In this document: in pieces, positions 44,681-56,449 of the stretch
Numbering within the stretch: position 1 is the first letter of the stretch
Layout of the letters: each line of letters starts with the position of its first letter
DNA from: Clavaria fumosa
Lineage: Eukaryota; Basidiomycota; Agaricomycetes; Agaricales; Clavariaceae
Length of the DNA: 64,000 nt
Direction of reading: 5' to 3'
NCBI GenBank assembly: GCA_951802425.1
Contig: OX637794.1
Coordinates: forward strand, 4,898,001 to 4,962,000
Notes under the pieces: model-generated
What the model was told of the DNA's origin: nothing
Seen by the model: only the letters and a program-made list of their open reading frames with translations
The model's database searches: none
Program-made: the position numbers and the translations under genes

Positions 44681-45239
44681 TGTCAGGATCGCTTATGTAA
44701 GCCACCACCATTGAACTCCAAAGCGCACCAGGAACTAGTGATGAGACGTGGACATGGAGTCACGTGACTGCCCACGACCTTGGGGACACCCGCGACCATG
44801 CACCAGCGCTTACAGGCCCCCAACAAGCGCCTGTCACGTGTCCATGCCCACATTTCTTGACCTTTCCCACACTTTGGAATTCATGATGGAGGTGGATCTG
44901 CAATAGCAGAACTGACAGGTCCCATCAATCAATCTATCCTAATCGAGTTTAACTGAGGTCTCCCCTCGGGCAACCAAGCCTGCACCAAGCATTTCTCTTG
45001 TCTGCACTCCCTATCTGTGCCTGCCCACCGCCTTCCTATTTTAGTATCTCATTTACCCTAATCCACCTCCCCTAGACCTCGCAATTCAGTGTGCATAGCC
45101 TCGCCTGCATCCTCATGACTCACACCTGGTGCACAGCCCCCTTCCCTTGTATATATAGCATTCATGTAATAGCGATAGTCCCTCATGTTGAAATCGAGTT
45201 ACTTCCCCTCTCGCTTTCTGTGAGGACCTTGGACTGACA
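44681..45239 (+). repeat. 3' LTR of element G
   Basis: 559 bp, same length as the 5' LTR but with many transitions, followed by ACAAC at 45240-45244. Confidence 0.93.
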
Positions 45240-48200
45240 ACAACTCTGTGAGAGATCAGGGTTAGAAGAGTCTTCATCCTCCTTGTACTTGCAAATCGTC
45301 ACAGCAAGGTGAACAATAGATGGGTTGAATAGAGCAGATAGGGGATCCAGCAACTCTTCTCCAATCTTGAGCCATTGTGATTTGCTGAAGGACTGCTGGA
45401 AGTCCATGTACTTCTTCAAAATTGCTGTGCGCTGGGCCTTCATCATGTTTTGAAGTGCACCTACTTCCAAACTTGTTTGATCCTTGATCTCCAAGTCATA
45501 TGTCCAGCATAGCTCAAGCACATTTCCAAGTGCAATGAGGTCCAAAAGGCCTTGAGCAGTGGTTGGGTCTATTGAATGATCACCCACTGTCAAATTGCAT
45601 CAGATGGGGAGAGGAAAGGAGAATAGTTAGGGGCAGACCATCTTGGATATATTCATGAGAGGTATATTCATCAATTGCCATTGCCAAGATGCGCCACAGC
45701 AATACCTCAGTTTCTGAATGGTTGGTATTTGTCACACCATGTAAGAGCACCCCAGTGTAGATGTGGCCCCAGCATGAGTCACAAATAGTTGAGGTGCAAT
45801 ACATATGACAACCCAGCACAATTGAGTTGTCAACTGTGAGCACGTAATGTGGGGTATTTGGTCGCATGAAGCTATTTCACATTTAGCAAATTGAATAAAA
45901 TGTAAAAAGTACACCCACAAGACGGTGCCTGGCTGGATGATAACAGCCTCATGCTCAAAACATGAGGTAGCTGCATCATCCACCTCAGTGGTGGAAAAGG
46001 CAAGGGGTGATGACATATCCCCAGCTGAGCAGGACTCCATATTGCGGCAGTGGTGACAAACAACCCAATATTTGGTCCCAGTGATAGCATCAATGGCAGT
46101 GGCAAGACCATTTGCATCAATGTGAATCCAGCTCATTGCATTTTTCATGGCAGCTGTAGCCCATATAAGGTGGTCGGTGGGTGGATTGGCATGAGAAAAA
46201 CCATGAGTGCCTCTTGTTTGTTGCCATGCAATACTGTGGGAGTTCAGGTGACTTGTGAGGGAAATTAAGTCTCAGCACAGGCAGTGCAGATTTATTGAAC
46301 ACTCACTGGTAGGGTATGCAATGTCGATACTCCAACCCAAGTGGTATGTCAAGAACACTGAGGATGTGTCCATTGTTGGGCATTTGGCTGTGATGGAAGA
46401 AGTCAAGCAGGGTGCCATGGCAGTGTCGCTCACTGTTGGTGCTGTCGATGGACTGATCTGTGTATAATTTGTAAGCATATTTAGGCCATGGCATTAGTCA
46501 TACCATACCTATCATGCTTCTTGTTCTTGTGATATTTGCATAGTTCCTCAATGTTGAAATTGAGAACCCCTCATCTTGGAGAGGTGTGTTGAGAACAAGA
46601 ATATGGTGATGCCAGAAGATGTCCTGGAGAGTCCTAGTCGAGAGCTGCAGGAATTCCATGTATGTTGTAGCAAAGATGTTTGACACTGGTGGGTTCAGCA
46701 AGTCAAATGGTATGCATCAAGATGAGGCATGGTGGTGAGGTGGGTGACCATCAACATATCCAGCTTCAACACTGGCATGGATGTCCACCAACAGCCTAGT
46801 TTCTTTGCTAGCCTGTATTTACCAGTGTTGGAATAGTACATGCCTGATGAGCAGTTAACTCACAGTGGTCTTTGATGTCTGGAAGTGGATAGAGATAGGT
46901 GCTGCTTTAGGATCTGGAAGATATGCTTGGATCTTCACTGGGGGTGACAACTATAAAGCATATCAGCAGAAATTGGCAGTCACAGGGAGAAAAACTCACT
47001 CCAGGGTTATCTGTGGCATTTATGAGGGTATTTGGTTCCTCAGGCTCAAAACAAATGTTAGATAATATCCCATCATTATTTAATAAGACTCACATCTCCT
47101 TCAATATCATAGTAAACTGGAAAGAGCATTGTGGCCTCTTCATCAACACTATTGCCTAACTCCTTACTTTGACCTGCTCCAAACTTTCTTGCAGATTTCC
47201 TATGTTTCCAGGTGCTTGTGGGACTGGACATTGGTGGTGTGGGAAGCAAGTGCACAGATTGAGTTGGAGATGATGGTAAAGATGATATTGGGGATGAACT
47301 TGCTGAGGCAGATTTCAGGAAGGTTAAAGGCAGTGCAGTGGGAAGGTATTTTGCAGCCAATGAATTGACTGCATTGATAGCTGCATCTGTGTCTTCCTCA
47401 GCTTCAAATACCACATCAAAAGTGGGCTTCCAGTCATTATCATTGTACTGCAACCCCAGACATAACTGTAGGTGATCCTGTGCCTGAGGCAGTGTGATAT
47501 TGCCTGCTGCAAAATTGCGTATTATATCCCATGCATTTGGGTCATTCAGAGGCAGGGGGTGAAGAAGATCAATATCTCTATTGAGGAGTGATCAGCTTGT
47601 GTCCTCCATGAAAATGTTCACTCACTGTGTTTCCTCTGTCTCTGGTGTTTCCTTAGGCCCTGCCTCTTCCTGGGTCTGCTCCTTGTCCTGTGAAAGTGGG
47701 TGGGAAATGTCCATATCCCTATTGATGTGTGATTAGCCCATATCCTCCCTGAAAATGCAGACTGACTGTGTCTCCTGTGTCTCTTGTGTCTCCTGAGGCC
47801 CTGCCCCTTCTTGGGTCTGCCCATCATCTTGTGATGGTGGGTGAAAAGTGTCCACATCCCTATTGATGTGTGATTAGCTTGTAAGCTTGTATCCTCCCTG
47901 AAAATGCAGACTGACATCTGCTGTGTCTCTTCTTCCTGGGTCTGCTCCTCATTCTGTGGTGGTGGGGAAGAAATGTCCATGTCTCTATAGAAGAGTGATT
48001 AAATGGCATCCTCCCTGAGAATGCCAACTCATTGTGTCTCCTGTGCCTCTTGTGCTTCCTGAGGTGCTGCCCCTGTATTCTCATGCATCTCCCCTTCATT
48101 AGGAAGAAGTGCAGGTCAAATTTGGGGGAATAATACATCTGGTATATCACCTGAACCAAAGAAGTGAGTAGATGAACTCTGGATAAATGTGGAACATGCT

Positions 48201-49569
48201 CACATGTAACAAACCAATCCTGTAATTGTAGTATGTTGCCTTTGCACTCAAGTGCTGCTCCCATCTCATGAAGTTCAATAACTTCAGCCTTGTACTCCAT
48301 CCCACATGATGATCTTAGTAATGCCTTCCACATCATTTTCTCTATAGCCAGTAGTGAACTTGGCTTTCCACCAAGTGACTGTCCCAACTGGGCCAATGAT
48401 TAACCCATAAAAGGATAATAAAAAGCTTAATTCACCAAAAAGAGCTGCTCTTTATTGATGGACTGTGAGGCACCATTCTGTGGCACTAAGAGGATGAGAG
48501 GGGAGATCACCAGGGCAAGTTGTGTGTATTGGATTATGTTTCTTATCACTGCTGCATTGGTAAGACCAGCAGGCAGTGCAACTTGGTGATCTGCAGCCTG
48601 CCTGGTTTTCATTGTCAGCAGAAATTCAAGAATATTAAAAACTAAATGCACATATGAAGGCTGTGGAGTAGGTCACTTTGTGGACCCTGGCTCTTGAGGT
48701 ATGACTTGACATTGAATTAGTTATGATCTGTGATATCCAAAGTAACACTCACTGGTCTAAATGCACTGACTGCAAAGGCTACAGAATGCCACTGTTCTAA
48801 AACATCATGTGTGGAGCGGTGAACAGCATGCTGGGATGCCTTGAGAAGGTTTGAAATTGTAGCCTTGAACCTGCGAGGCTCCTCAGCATCCCCCACATCC
48901 CCCACATCCACATCCCACACATCCAGGTCCTGGACTGTTGAAGTGCTTGCCTCTAGCACAGGAAGAGCAGGCAGGGCAGATATGAGAGGAGGGGCAGGAA
49001 GGGCAATATTATGTGGTGAATGTACAAGGTGCTGTATAGCCCTGTTGGCAGTTGATGGGATGATTGAAGTCCATTTGTCAAGATTTTTGAGGATTCTCTC
49101 CAGAGTGGGTGAGAGAGTTGGAGGGTGAGAGCGAGGAATAGAATGAAGAGCAGGATGTGGAGGCCAGTCTTGGACCCACAAGAGGACATCAAGGAGTTGG
49201 TACATAAGAATAATTTTACCAAAGTAGGCCTGTTCTAATGGTATGGGTGTGTGGCTGATTTGGCTAGGGATCAAAATGGCAAGGACATAGGCATTTGCTT
49301 TGTCAACTGCCAGGGGTTCATTTTCAACTGTATCTATTTCTTGTGCAAGCATCTGCAGACTATCAAGGACAGTAACTGTGCTGGTAAACCTGAACACTCA
49401 CCTTGATGAGATTGTGTGCAGGAGAAGGAAGTACAGTTGGGCAGTGGCTTTCTACCCATGCAAGGAGAGGTCCTGGTTCATGAATGCACCCATTTTGCCA
49501 TGGGTAAGACTTTAGGACTGAGGAATTGATTCGAATATCATGAAGGCAGTGGAATTGGGTTTGAGACAT
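45240..49569 (-). pseudogene. JmjC-domain host gene, 5' part, disrupted by element G
   Basis: Minus-strand multi-exon gene. The probable first ATG is at 49569 (MSQTQF), with a 49-nt intron 49401-49353. Exons near 46700-46540 and 46490-46310 join with standard sites. A JmjC-like domain follows at about 46200-45620. WIHIDANG (about 46110) supplies the HxD iron ligands, KYWVV a candidate 2-oxoglutarate lysine, and MRPNTPHYVLT (about 45850) the distal histidine. JmjC proteins are Fe(II)/2-oxoglutarate oxygenases, many acting on histones. The 3' coding sequence continues at 28784 beyond element G. I cannot exclude that the N-terminal exons (47-49.6 kb) belong to a separate gene. Confidence 0.65.
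47618..47995. repeat. Tandemly duplicated exon-intron units
   Basis: Three imperfect copies of about 120 bp. On the minus strand each has a glutamine/glutamate-rich coding part (ending GQTQE or EQTQE plus ETQ repeats) and an intron-like part (GTCAGTCTGCATTTTCAG). They lie at the outer edge of the inverted repeat. Confidence 0.6.
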
Positions 49570-50300
49570 GACAGTATGTATGAGAGTGCTGGGAGTGTGT
49601 TATCAAGATTGGACCAAATGATGATAAACATGAACATTGTTCATGTACTTACCTGACCTGCTCAAATATATTTGAGGCCTAAACAAATACAAAGCTACTC
49701 ACCTGACCTGCTCAATATATTTAAAGCCTAAACAGATACAAAGCTACTCACCTGACCTGCTCAATATATTGAAAGCCTAAACAAATACAAAGCCACTCAC
49801 CTGACCTCATAACTGGCTCAAATATATTTGAGGCCTACACAAATACAAAGCTACTCACCTGACCTCATGACTGGCTCAAATATATTTGAGGCCTAAACAA
49901 ATACAAAGCTACTCACCTGACCTGCTCAATATATTTAAAGCCTAAACAAATACAAAGCCATTCACCTGACCTCATGACTGGCTCAAATATATTTGAGGCC
50001 TAAACAAATACAAAGCTACTCACCTGACCTGCTCAATATATTGAAAGCCTAAACAAATATAAAGCCACTAACCTGACCTCATGACTGGCTCAAATATATT
50101 TGAGGCCTAAACAAATACAAAGCTACTCACCTGACCTGCTCAACATATTTAAGGCCTCAACACAAACTACTCACCTGACCTGCTCAATATATTTAAAGCC
50201 TAAACAAATACAGAGCCACTCACCTGACCTCATGACTGGCTCAAATATATTTGAGGCCTAAACAAATACAAAGCCACTCACCTGACCACATCAGTGTCTC
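47740..50300. repeat. Left arm of a large inverted repeat
   Basis: From 47740 to about 49700 it is the exact mirror of 53575-55535: positions sum to 103275 with no indel, and all overlapping frames are identical in translation. Inside it the arm continues as a minisatellite array to about 50300. Confidence 0.9.
49655..50290 (-). repeat. Minisatellite array, left
   Basis: About a dozen units of 47-63 bp with core CACCTGACCTGCTCAATAT or the CATGACTGGCTCAAATATAT variant, TTGAGGCC and CAAATACAAAG. It begins about 85 bp upstream of the divergent gene start at 49569. Confidence 0.9.
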
Positions 50301-50717
50301 CCAGTCATTTATTTACAATTAAAAAATTACCTTTTTATGCATGTTCAGTGCAGACTCTTGTTGCCACTGAAGAGAATAGGACTTGAGAAGACAGAAATGA
50401 AGACTTGTCCTGTTACTGCTGGTCCTATCAATGTGCACAGGTGCTGAATGACTTCATTTGTTTGCCATCCATTTGCTGGTCTCTTTGTCACCCCAATAAG
50501 CATGTTCTGCTGGGGTCTGCCTTCAAGTTGGCAGGGAAGGCTGATACCAAAAATGAAATGTGACAGAACACACATAAATGAAGGGCACACATGCAGACTT
50601 TATAACAGGGAAAGGTGGGGCATGAGTTGGAACTTCAACAACAAGTAGTACAGTATTTAACAATTATCAACAACCATGTGATCCTTCCAGCCATTTCTAT
50701 ATTTGACCCAATCCTTG
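50301..50717. other. Spacer at the centre of the inverted repeat
   Basis: A unique 417 bp between the innermost mirrored motifs (CTGACCACATCAGTGTCTC and its reverse complement). No gene recognised. Confidence 0.6.
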
Positions 50718-53630
50718 CCCCCTTTGTCTGAGACACTGATGTGGTCAGGTGAGTGGCTCTGTATTTGTTTAGGCTTTAAATATATTGAGCAGGTCAGGTG
50801 AGTAGCTTTGTGTTTAGGCCTTAAATATGTTGAGCAGGTCAGGTGAGTAGCTTTGTATTTGTTTAGGCCTCAAATATATTTGAGCCAGTCATGAGGTCAG
50901 GTTAGTGGCTTTATATTTGTTTAGGCTTTCAATATATTGAGCAGGTCAGGTGAGTAGCTTTGTATTTGTTTAGGCCTCAAATATATTTGAGCCAGTCATG
51001 AGGTCAGGTGAATGGCTTTGTATTTGTTTAGTGGGGACGGGCAATCCCCACTAAGACTGCGTGACGCTTATATAAGCATTCTGCCGCTAAGGCTCTGACC
51101 CAAAAACACATCTCAGTATAGAGCCTTCCACACAACAGTTACAAAAAAACTTTGAGTGTAAAAAATGTCTGAAATTAAATTTAAAAACTTTTGTTCAAGA
51201 TGGATTTTCGAAAAATGCCCTATTTATTGAGATATTGTTGCTATCTAAACAACAAAGACATTTAAAAAAATTCCATCTTGAACAAAATGTTCAAATAATA
51301 TTTCTGAACATTTCTTCTCAGCAAAAGTAAATTCCAAAATGTGTGTAGAAGGCTCTATGAGGCCCACAGATTTGGCACTGCCGGACTTGTGCGCTTATGT
51401 AATCAGTGGCTGTGCGCACACGCTGTAAGGTTTCCTGCAGGTTTCTGTGGCCTCATTCTCTGGCTCTCATTCTCCCCCCACTTTCAAACACTCTGTGTGC
51501 ACTTTGTGTACAATCTAGGCCACAAAGTAAGCCTCCCAAACCTCATATTTGCCTATCTTATCATTTAATTTACTGTTTTCTCTGCATTTCAGGCCAATTT
51601 CATCCTTCTGTCACCTTAGGGGACTGTGTGTACCTGGGGGGAAGAATTTGGAGCTTTGGAACACCTAGGTAAGCACTATTATACCATTTTCACAAGTGAA
51701 GACTTTGTTATTGGAGGGACAGACAATCTGGAGGACTAGAAGTATGCCCTGTGATAGGTACAAGGTTTTATGTCATGACCCCTTATGTTTCTGCTGTAAT
51801 TGTACATGAGTGAAGATGTTTTGAATTATGTCTGTATTTTTCCTGTAATCTACATATAAAAGAGTCTGTGTTTACAAAAAATCCCATGCCAAATGCTTCA
51901 GAATTGACTGAGGAGAGAGTAAAATATCTTTGGGTCAGTGAAATCAAGGGCTTAGGCGCATTTTTGCTTATGTAAGCGTCACGCGCTCTTAGTGGGGATT
52001 GCCCGTCCCCATGTTTAGGCTTTAAATATATTGAGCAGGTCAGGTGGGTAGCTTTGTATTTGTTTAGGCCTGAAATATATTGAGCAGGTCAGGTGAGTAG
52101 CTTTGTATTTGTTTAGGCCTCAAATACATTTGAGCCAGTCATGAGGTCAGGTGAGTGGCTTTGTATTTGTTTAGGCCTCAAATATATTTGAGCCAGTCAT
52201 GAGGTCAGGTGAGTAGCTTTGTATTTGTGTAGGCCTCAAATATATTTGAGCCAGTTATGAGGTCAGGTGAGTGGCTTTGTATTTGTTTAGGCTTTCAATA
52301 TATTGAGCAGGTCAGGTGAGTAGCTTTGTATCTGTTTAGGCTTTAAATATATTGAGCAGGTCAGGTGAGTAGCTTTGTATTTGTTTAGGCCTCAAATATA
52401 TTTGAGCCAGTCATGAGGTCAGGTGAGTAGCTTTGCATTTGTGTAGGCCTCAAATATATTTGAGCCAGTTATGAGGTCAGGTGAGTGGCTTTGTATTTGT
52501 TTAGGCTTTCAATATATTGAGCAGGTCAGGTGAGTAGCTTTGTATCTGTTTAGGCTTTAAATATATTGAGCAGGTCAGGTGAGTAGCTTTGTATTTGTTT
52601 AGGCCTCAAATACATTTGAGCCAGTCATGAGGTCAGGTGAGTGGCTTTGTATTTGTTTAGGCCTCAAATATATTTGAGCCAGTCATGAGGTCAGGTGAGT
52701 GGCTCTGTATTTGTTTAGGCTTTAAATATATTGAGCAGGTCAGGTGAGTAGCTTTGTGTTGAGGCCTTAAATATGTTGAGCAGGTCAGGTGAGTAGCTTT
52801 GTATTTGTTTAGGCCTCAAATATATTTGAGCCAGTCATGAGGTCAGGTTAGTGGCTTTATATTTGTTTAGGCTTTCAATATATTGAGCAGGTCAGGTGAG
52901 TAGCTTTGTATCTGTTTAGGCTTTAAATATATTGAGCAGGTCAGGTGAGTGGCTTTGTATTTGTTTAGGCCTCAAATATATTTGAGCCAGTCATGAGGTC
53001 AGGTGAGTGGCTCTGTATTTGTTTAGGCTTTAAATATATTGAGCAGGTCAGGTGAGTAGTTTGTGTTGAGGCCTTAAATATGTTGAGCAGGTCAGGTGAG
53101 TAGCTTTGTATTTGTTTAGGCCTCAAATATATTTGAGCCAGTCATGAGGTCAGGTTAGTGGCTTTATATTTGTTTAGGCTTTCAATATATTGAGCAGGTC
53201 AGGTGAGTAGCTTTGTATTTGTTTAGGCCTCAAATATATTTGAGCCAGTCATGAGGTCAGGTGAATGGCTTTGTATTTGTTTAGGCTTTAAATATATTGA
53301 GCAGGTCAGGTGGGTAGCTTTGTATTTGTTTAGGCCTTAAATATATTGAGCAGGTCAGGTGAGTAGCTTTGTATTTGTTTAGGCCTCAAATATATTTGAG
53401 CCAGTCATGAGGTCAGGTGAGTAGCTTTGTATTTGTGTAGGCCTCAAATATATTTGAGCCAGTTATGAGGTCAGGTGAGTGGCTTTGTATTTGTTTAGGC
53501 TTTCAATATATTGAGCAGGTCAGGTGAGTAGCTTTGTATCTGTTTAGGCTTTAAATATATTGAGCAGGTCAGGTGAGTAGCTTTGTATTTGTTTAGGCCT
53601 CAAATATATTTGAGCAGGTCAGGTAAGTAC
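50718..53630 (+). repeat. Minisatellite array, right, with higher-order repeats
   Basis: Same units as the left array in opposite orientation, but much longer. Blocks of about 300 bp recur (the GTGTTTAGGCC/GTGTTGAGGCC variant at about 50815, 52755 and 53060), showing higher-order amplification. Interrupted by the TIR element at 51032-52011. Confidence 0.9.
51032..52011. mobile_element. 980-bp TIR element (MITE-like) inside the minisatellite
   Basis: Terminal inverted repeats of 46 bp with three mismatches, starting TGGGGACGGGCAATCCCC, flanked by 7-bp direct repeat TGTTTAG (51025-51031 and 52012-52018). Interrupting a known repeat unit proves its borders. Internally, 51115-51360 forms a large imperfect hairpin (TTTTGTTCAAGATGGA and its complement, inside an outer pair containing TAGAGCCTTC). 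No transposase frame. The superfamily cannot be fixed from the target length alone. Confidence 0.85.
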
Positions 53631-53639
53631 ATGAACAAT

Positions 53640-55535
53640 GTTCATGTTTATCATCATTTGGTCCAATCTTGATAACACACTCCCAGCACTCTCATACATA
53701 CTGTCATGTCTCAAACCCAATTCCACTGCCTTCATGATATTCGAATCAATTCCTCAGTCCTAAAGTCTTACCCATGGCAAAATGGGTGCATTCATGAACC
53801 AGGACCTCTCCTTGCATGGGTAGAAAGCCACTGCCCAACTGTACTTCCTTCTCCTGCACACAATCTCATCAAGGTGAGTGTTCAGGTTTACCAGCACAGT
53901 TACTGTCCTTGATAGTCTGCAGATGCTTGCACAAGAAATAGATACAGTTGAAAATGAACCCCTGGCAGTTGACAAAGCAAATGCCTATGTCCTTGCCATT
54001 TTGATCCCTAGCCAAATCAGCCACACACCCATACCATTAGAACAGGCCTACTTTGGTAAAATTATTCTTATGTACCAACTCCTTGATGTCCTCTTGTGGG
54101 TCCAAGACTGGCCTCCACATCCTGCTCTTCATTCTATTCCTCGCTCTCACCCTCCAACTCTCTCACCCACTCTGGAGAGAATCCTCAAAAATCTTGACAA
54201 ATGGACTTCAATCATCCCATCAACTGCCAACAGGGCTATACAGCACCTTGTACATTCACCACATAATATTGCCCTTCCTGCCCCTCCTCTCATATCTGCC
54301 CTGCCTGCTCTTCCTGTGCTAGAGGCAAGCACTTCAACAGTCCAGGACCTGGATGTGTGGGATGTGGATGTGGGGGATGTGGGGGATGCTGAGGAGCCTC
54401 GCAGGTTCAAGGCTACAATTTCAAACCTTCTCAAGGCATCCCAGCATGCTGTTCACCGCTCCACACATGATGTTTTAGAACAGTGGCATTCTGTAGCCTT
54501 TGCAGTCAGTGCATTTAGACCAGTGAGTGTTACTTTGGATATCACAGATCATAACTAATTCAATGTCAAGTCATACCTCAAGAGCCAGGGTCCACAAAGT
54601 GACCTACTCCACAGCCTTCATATGTGCATTTAGTTTTTAATATTCTTGAATTTCTGCTGACAATGAAAACCAGGCAGGCTGCAGATCACCAAGTTGCACT
54701 GCCTGCTGGTCTTACCAATGCAGCAGTGATAAGAAACATAATCCAATACACACAACTTGCCCTGGTGATCTCCCCTCTCATCCTCTTAGTGCCACAGAAT
54801 GGTGCCTCACAGTCCATCAATAAAGAGCAGCTCTTTTTGGTGAATTAAGCTTTTTATTATCCTTTTATGGGTTAATCATTGGCCCAGTTGGGACAGTCAC
54901 TTGGTGGAAAGCCAAGTTCACTACTGGCTATAGAGAAAATGATGTGGAAGGCATTACTAAGATCATCATGTGGGATGGAGTACAAGGCTGAAGTTATTGA
55001 ACTTCATGAGATGGGAGCAGCACTTGAGTGCAAAGGCAACATACTACAATTACAGGATTGGTTTGTTACATGTGAGCATGTTCCACATTTATCCAGAGTT
55101 CATCTACTCACTTCTTTGGTTCAGGTGATATACCAGATGTATTATTCCCCCAAATTTGACCTGCACTTCTTCCTAATGAAGGGGAGATGCATGAGAATAC
55201 AGGGGCAGCACCTCAGGAAGCACAAGAGGCACAGGAGACACAATGAGTTGGCATTCTCAGGGAGGATGCCATTTAATCACTCTTCTATAGAGACATGGAC
55301 ATTTCTTCCCCACCACCACAGAATGAGGAGCAGACCCAGGAAGAAGAGACACAGCAGATGTCAGTCTGCATTTTCAGGGAGGATACAAGCTTACAAGCTA
55401 ATCACACATCAATAGGGATGTGGACACTTTTCACCCACCATCACAAGATGATGGGCAGACCCAAGAAGGGGCAGGGCCTCAGGAGACACAAGAGACACAG
55501 GAGACACAGTCAGTCTGCATTTTCAGGGAGGATAT
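53640..55535. repeat. Right arm of the large inverted repeat
   Basis: Exact mirror of 47740-49635. Identity is lost at about 55535, inside the tandem exon units. Confidence 0.9.
53706..55535 (+). pseudogene. Duplicated, truncated 5' half of the JmjC-side gene
   Basis: Identical to the minus-strand gene start at 49569 read in the opposite direction. ATG at 53706, 49-nt intron 53874-53922, a second exon 53923-54520 encoding a helical, proline-containing segment, then further exons to the tandem units. The JmjC domain is absent from this copy. The two copies are divergent around the minisatellite, so any promoter in the arms is duplicated too. Confidence 0.6.
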
Positions 55536-55850
55536 GAGCTAATCACACTCCAATAGAGATATAGACATGTTTCACCCACTGTCACAGGAAGAGTGTGCAC
55601 AAAAAGAATGTTTTATGCTTGGTATGTTCTCACTTTGTCTTCCTTGCATGTGAGAACTAAGGGTAGCAATCTGGGTCCCAAATTACCAATAGCTCCAACA
55701 GAGGAGTCACCAGCCACTCCAACACCAGTGGCCCCAATCACTCCAGCAACCCCAGCTACTCCAGTCACTCCAACGGCTCCAATGACTCCAGCAGCTCCAG
55801 CAGCCCTGGGTATAACACACCTCCAGCAACTTCATCTGCTCCAACCACTC
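55536..55850 (+). other. Proline/threonine 9-bp repeat region
   Basis: After the arm ends, the sequence continues as a diverged exon unit and then a stretch (about 55690-55810) of ACTCCAGCA-like triplet repeats encoding TP/AP repeats. No gene model. Confidence 0.45.
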
Positions 55851-56449
55851 ATCCTTGTGTAAATCCTTCCCTTCATGACTGCTTGAACCAATTTCAACAA
55901 CAGTGGTAGGGGATATCTGTCTTTCTTTCTGATCGTGTTCAGTCCTCAATAGTCCTGAATTCCTTGTAATTCATCTGTCCTGTTCTTCATTCTGAAAAAG
56001 AAAGGCGACGTGTATGGGGAGTTGCTTTTCCTCAACCTCCCACTCTTTAATCCTTCCTCAATTAACTTATCGAGAGCTTCCTGTTCTTTCTGGCTTATTG
56101 GGTACACCTTTCCTTGGGGTGTAGCTTCGCTCATGAGTTCGATCTTGTGATCCCAGTTCTGGTGTGGTGGCAACTCTTCACATCTCGTCTTGCTGAATAC
56201 TCCCAGGTATTCCTTTACATAGTCAGGTACATTTCTGAGTGACACTCGGCCAATCTTCGAGGTCCTCCAGTTGATCTTGGGGTTGGCTCCAACCAACCAG
56301 TCATATCCCAGATACAAAATTGATTTGTCCAGTTTGGTGACCAAGGGTCGGATCATTGTCTCGAGTCCATCTACCTTCGCAATCACTTCGCAAAATGTTG
56401 TTGCTGTACCCTCCATGTAAAATCTGCACTCAGCAGGAGTCAAACCCAT
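55850..56449 (-). pseudogene. Protease and RT start of copy C
   Basis: Matches element B at 7390-7960: protease C-terminal part with ILYLGYDWLVGA, then the RT N-terminus (YASPFFFRMK-type). A TGA or TAG follows GIQDY, and homology fades near 55850. Confidence 0.75.

Larger units (their letters stand above)
28785..45239 (+). mobile_element. Gypsy element G (old), carrying nested element H
   Basis: Two 559-bp LTRs (28785-29343 and 44681-45239), each beginning TGTCAGGAT and ending ACTGACA, with 5-bp target duplication ACAAC at 28780-28784 and 45240-45244. Gag lies left of nested H and the zinc knuckle and pol right of it. A purine tract GAGGAGGGGGCCA precedes the 3' LTR. The LTRs differ at many sites, mostly CpG against TpG/CpA, so it is much older than F or H. 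Confidence 0.93.

Noticed and set aside
50718..53630. CRISPR-like array
   Set aside because: Units are contiguous and variable with no unique spacers, and the sequence is eukaryotic; it is a minisatellite.
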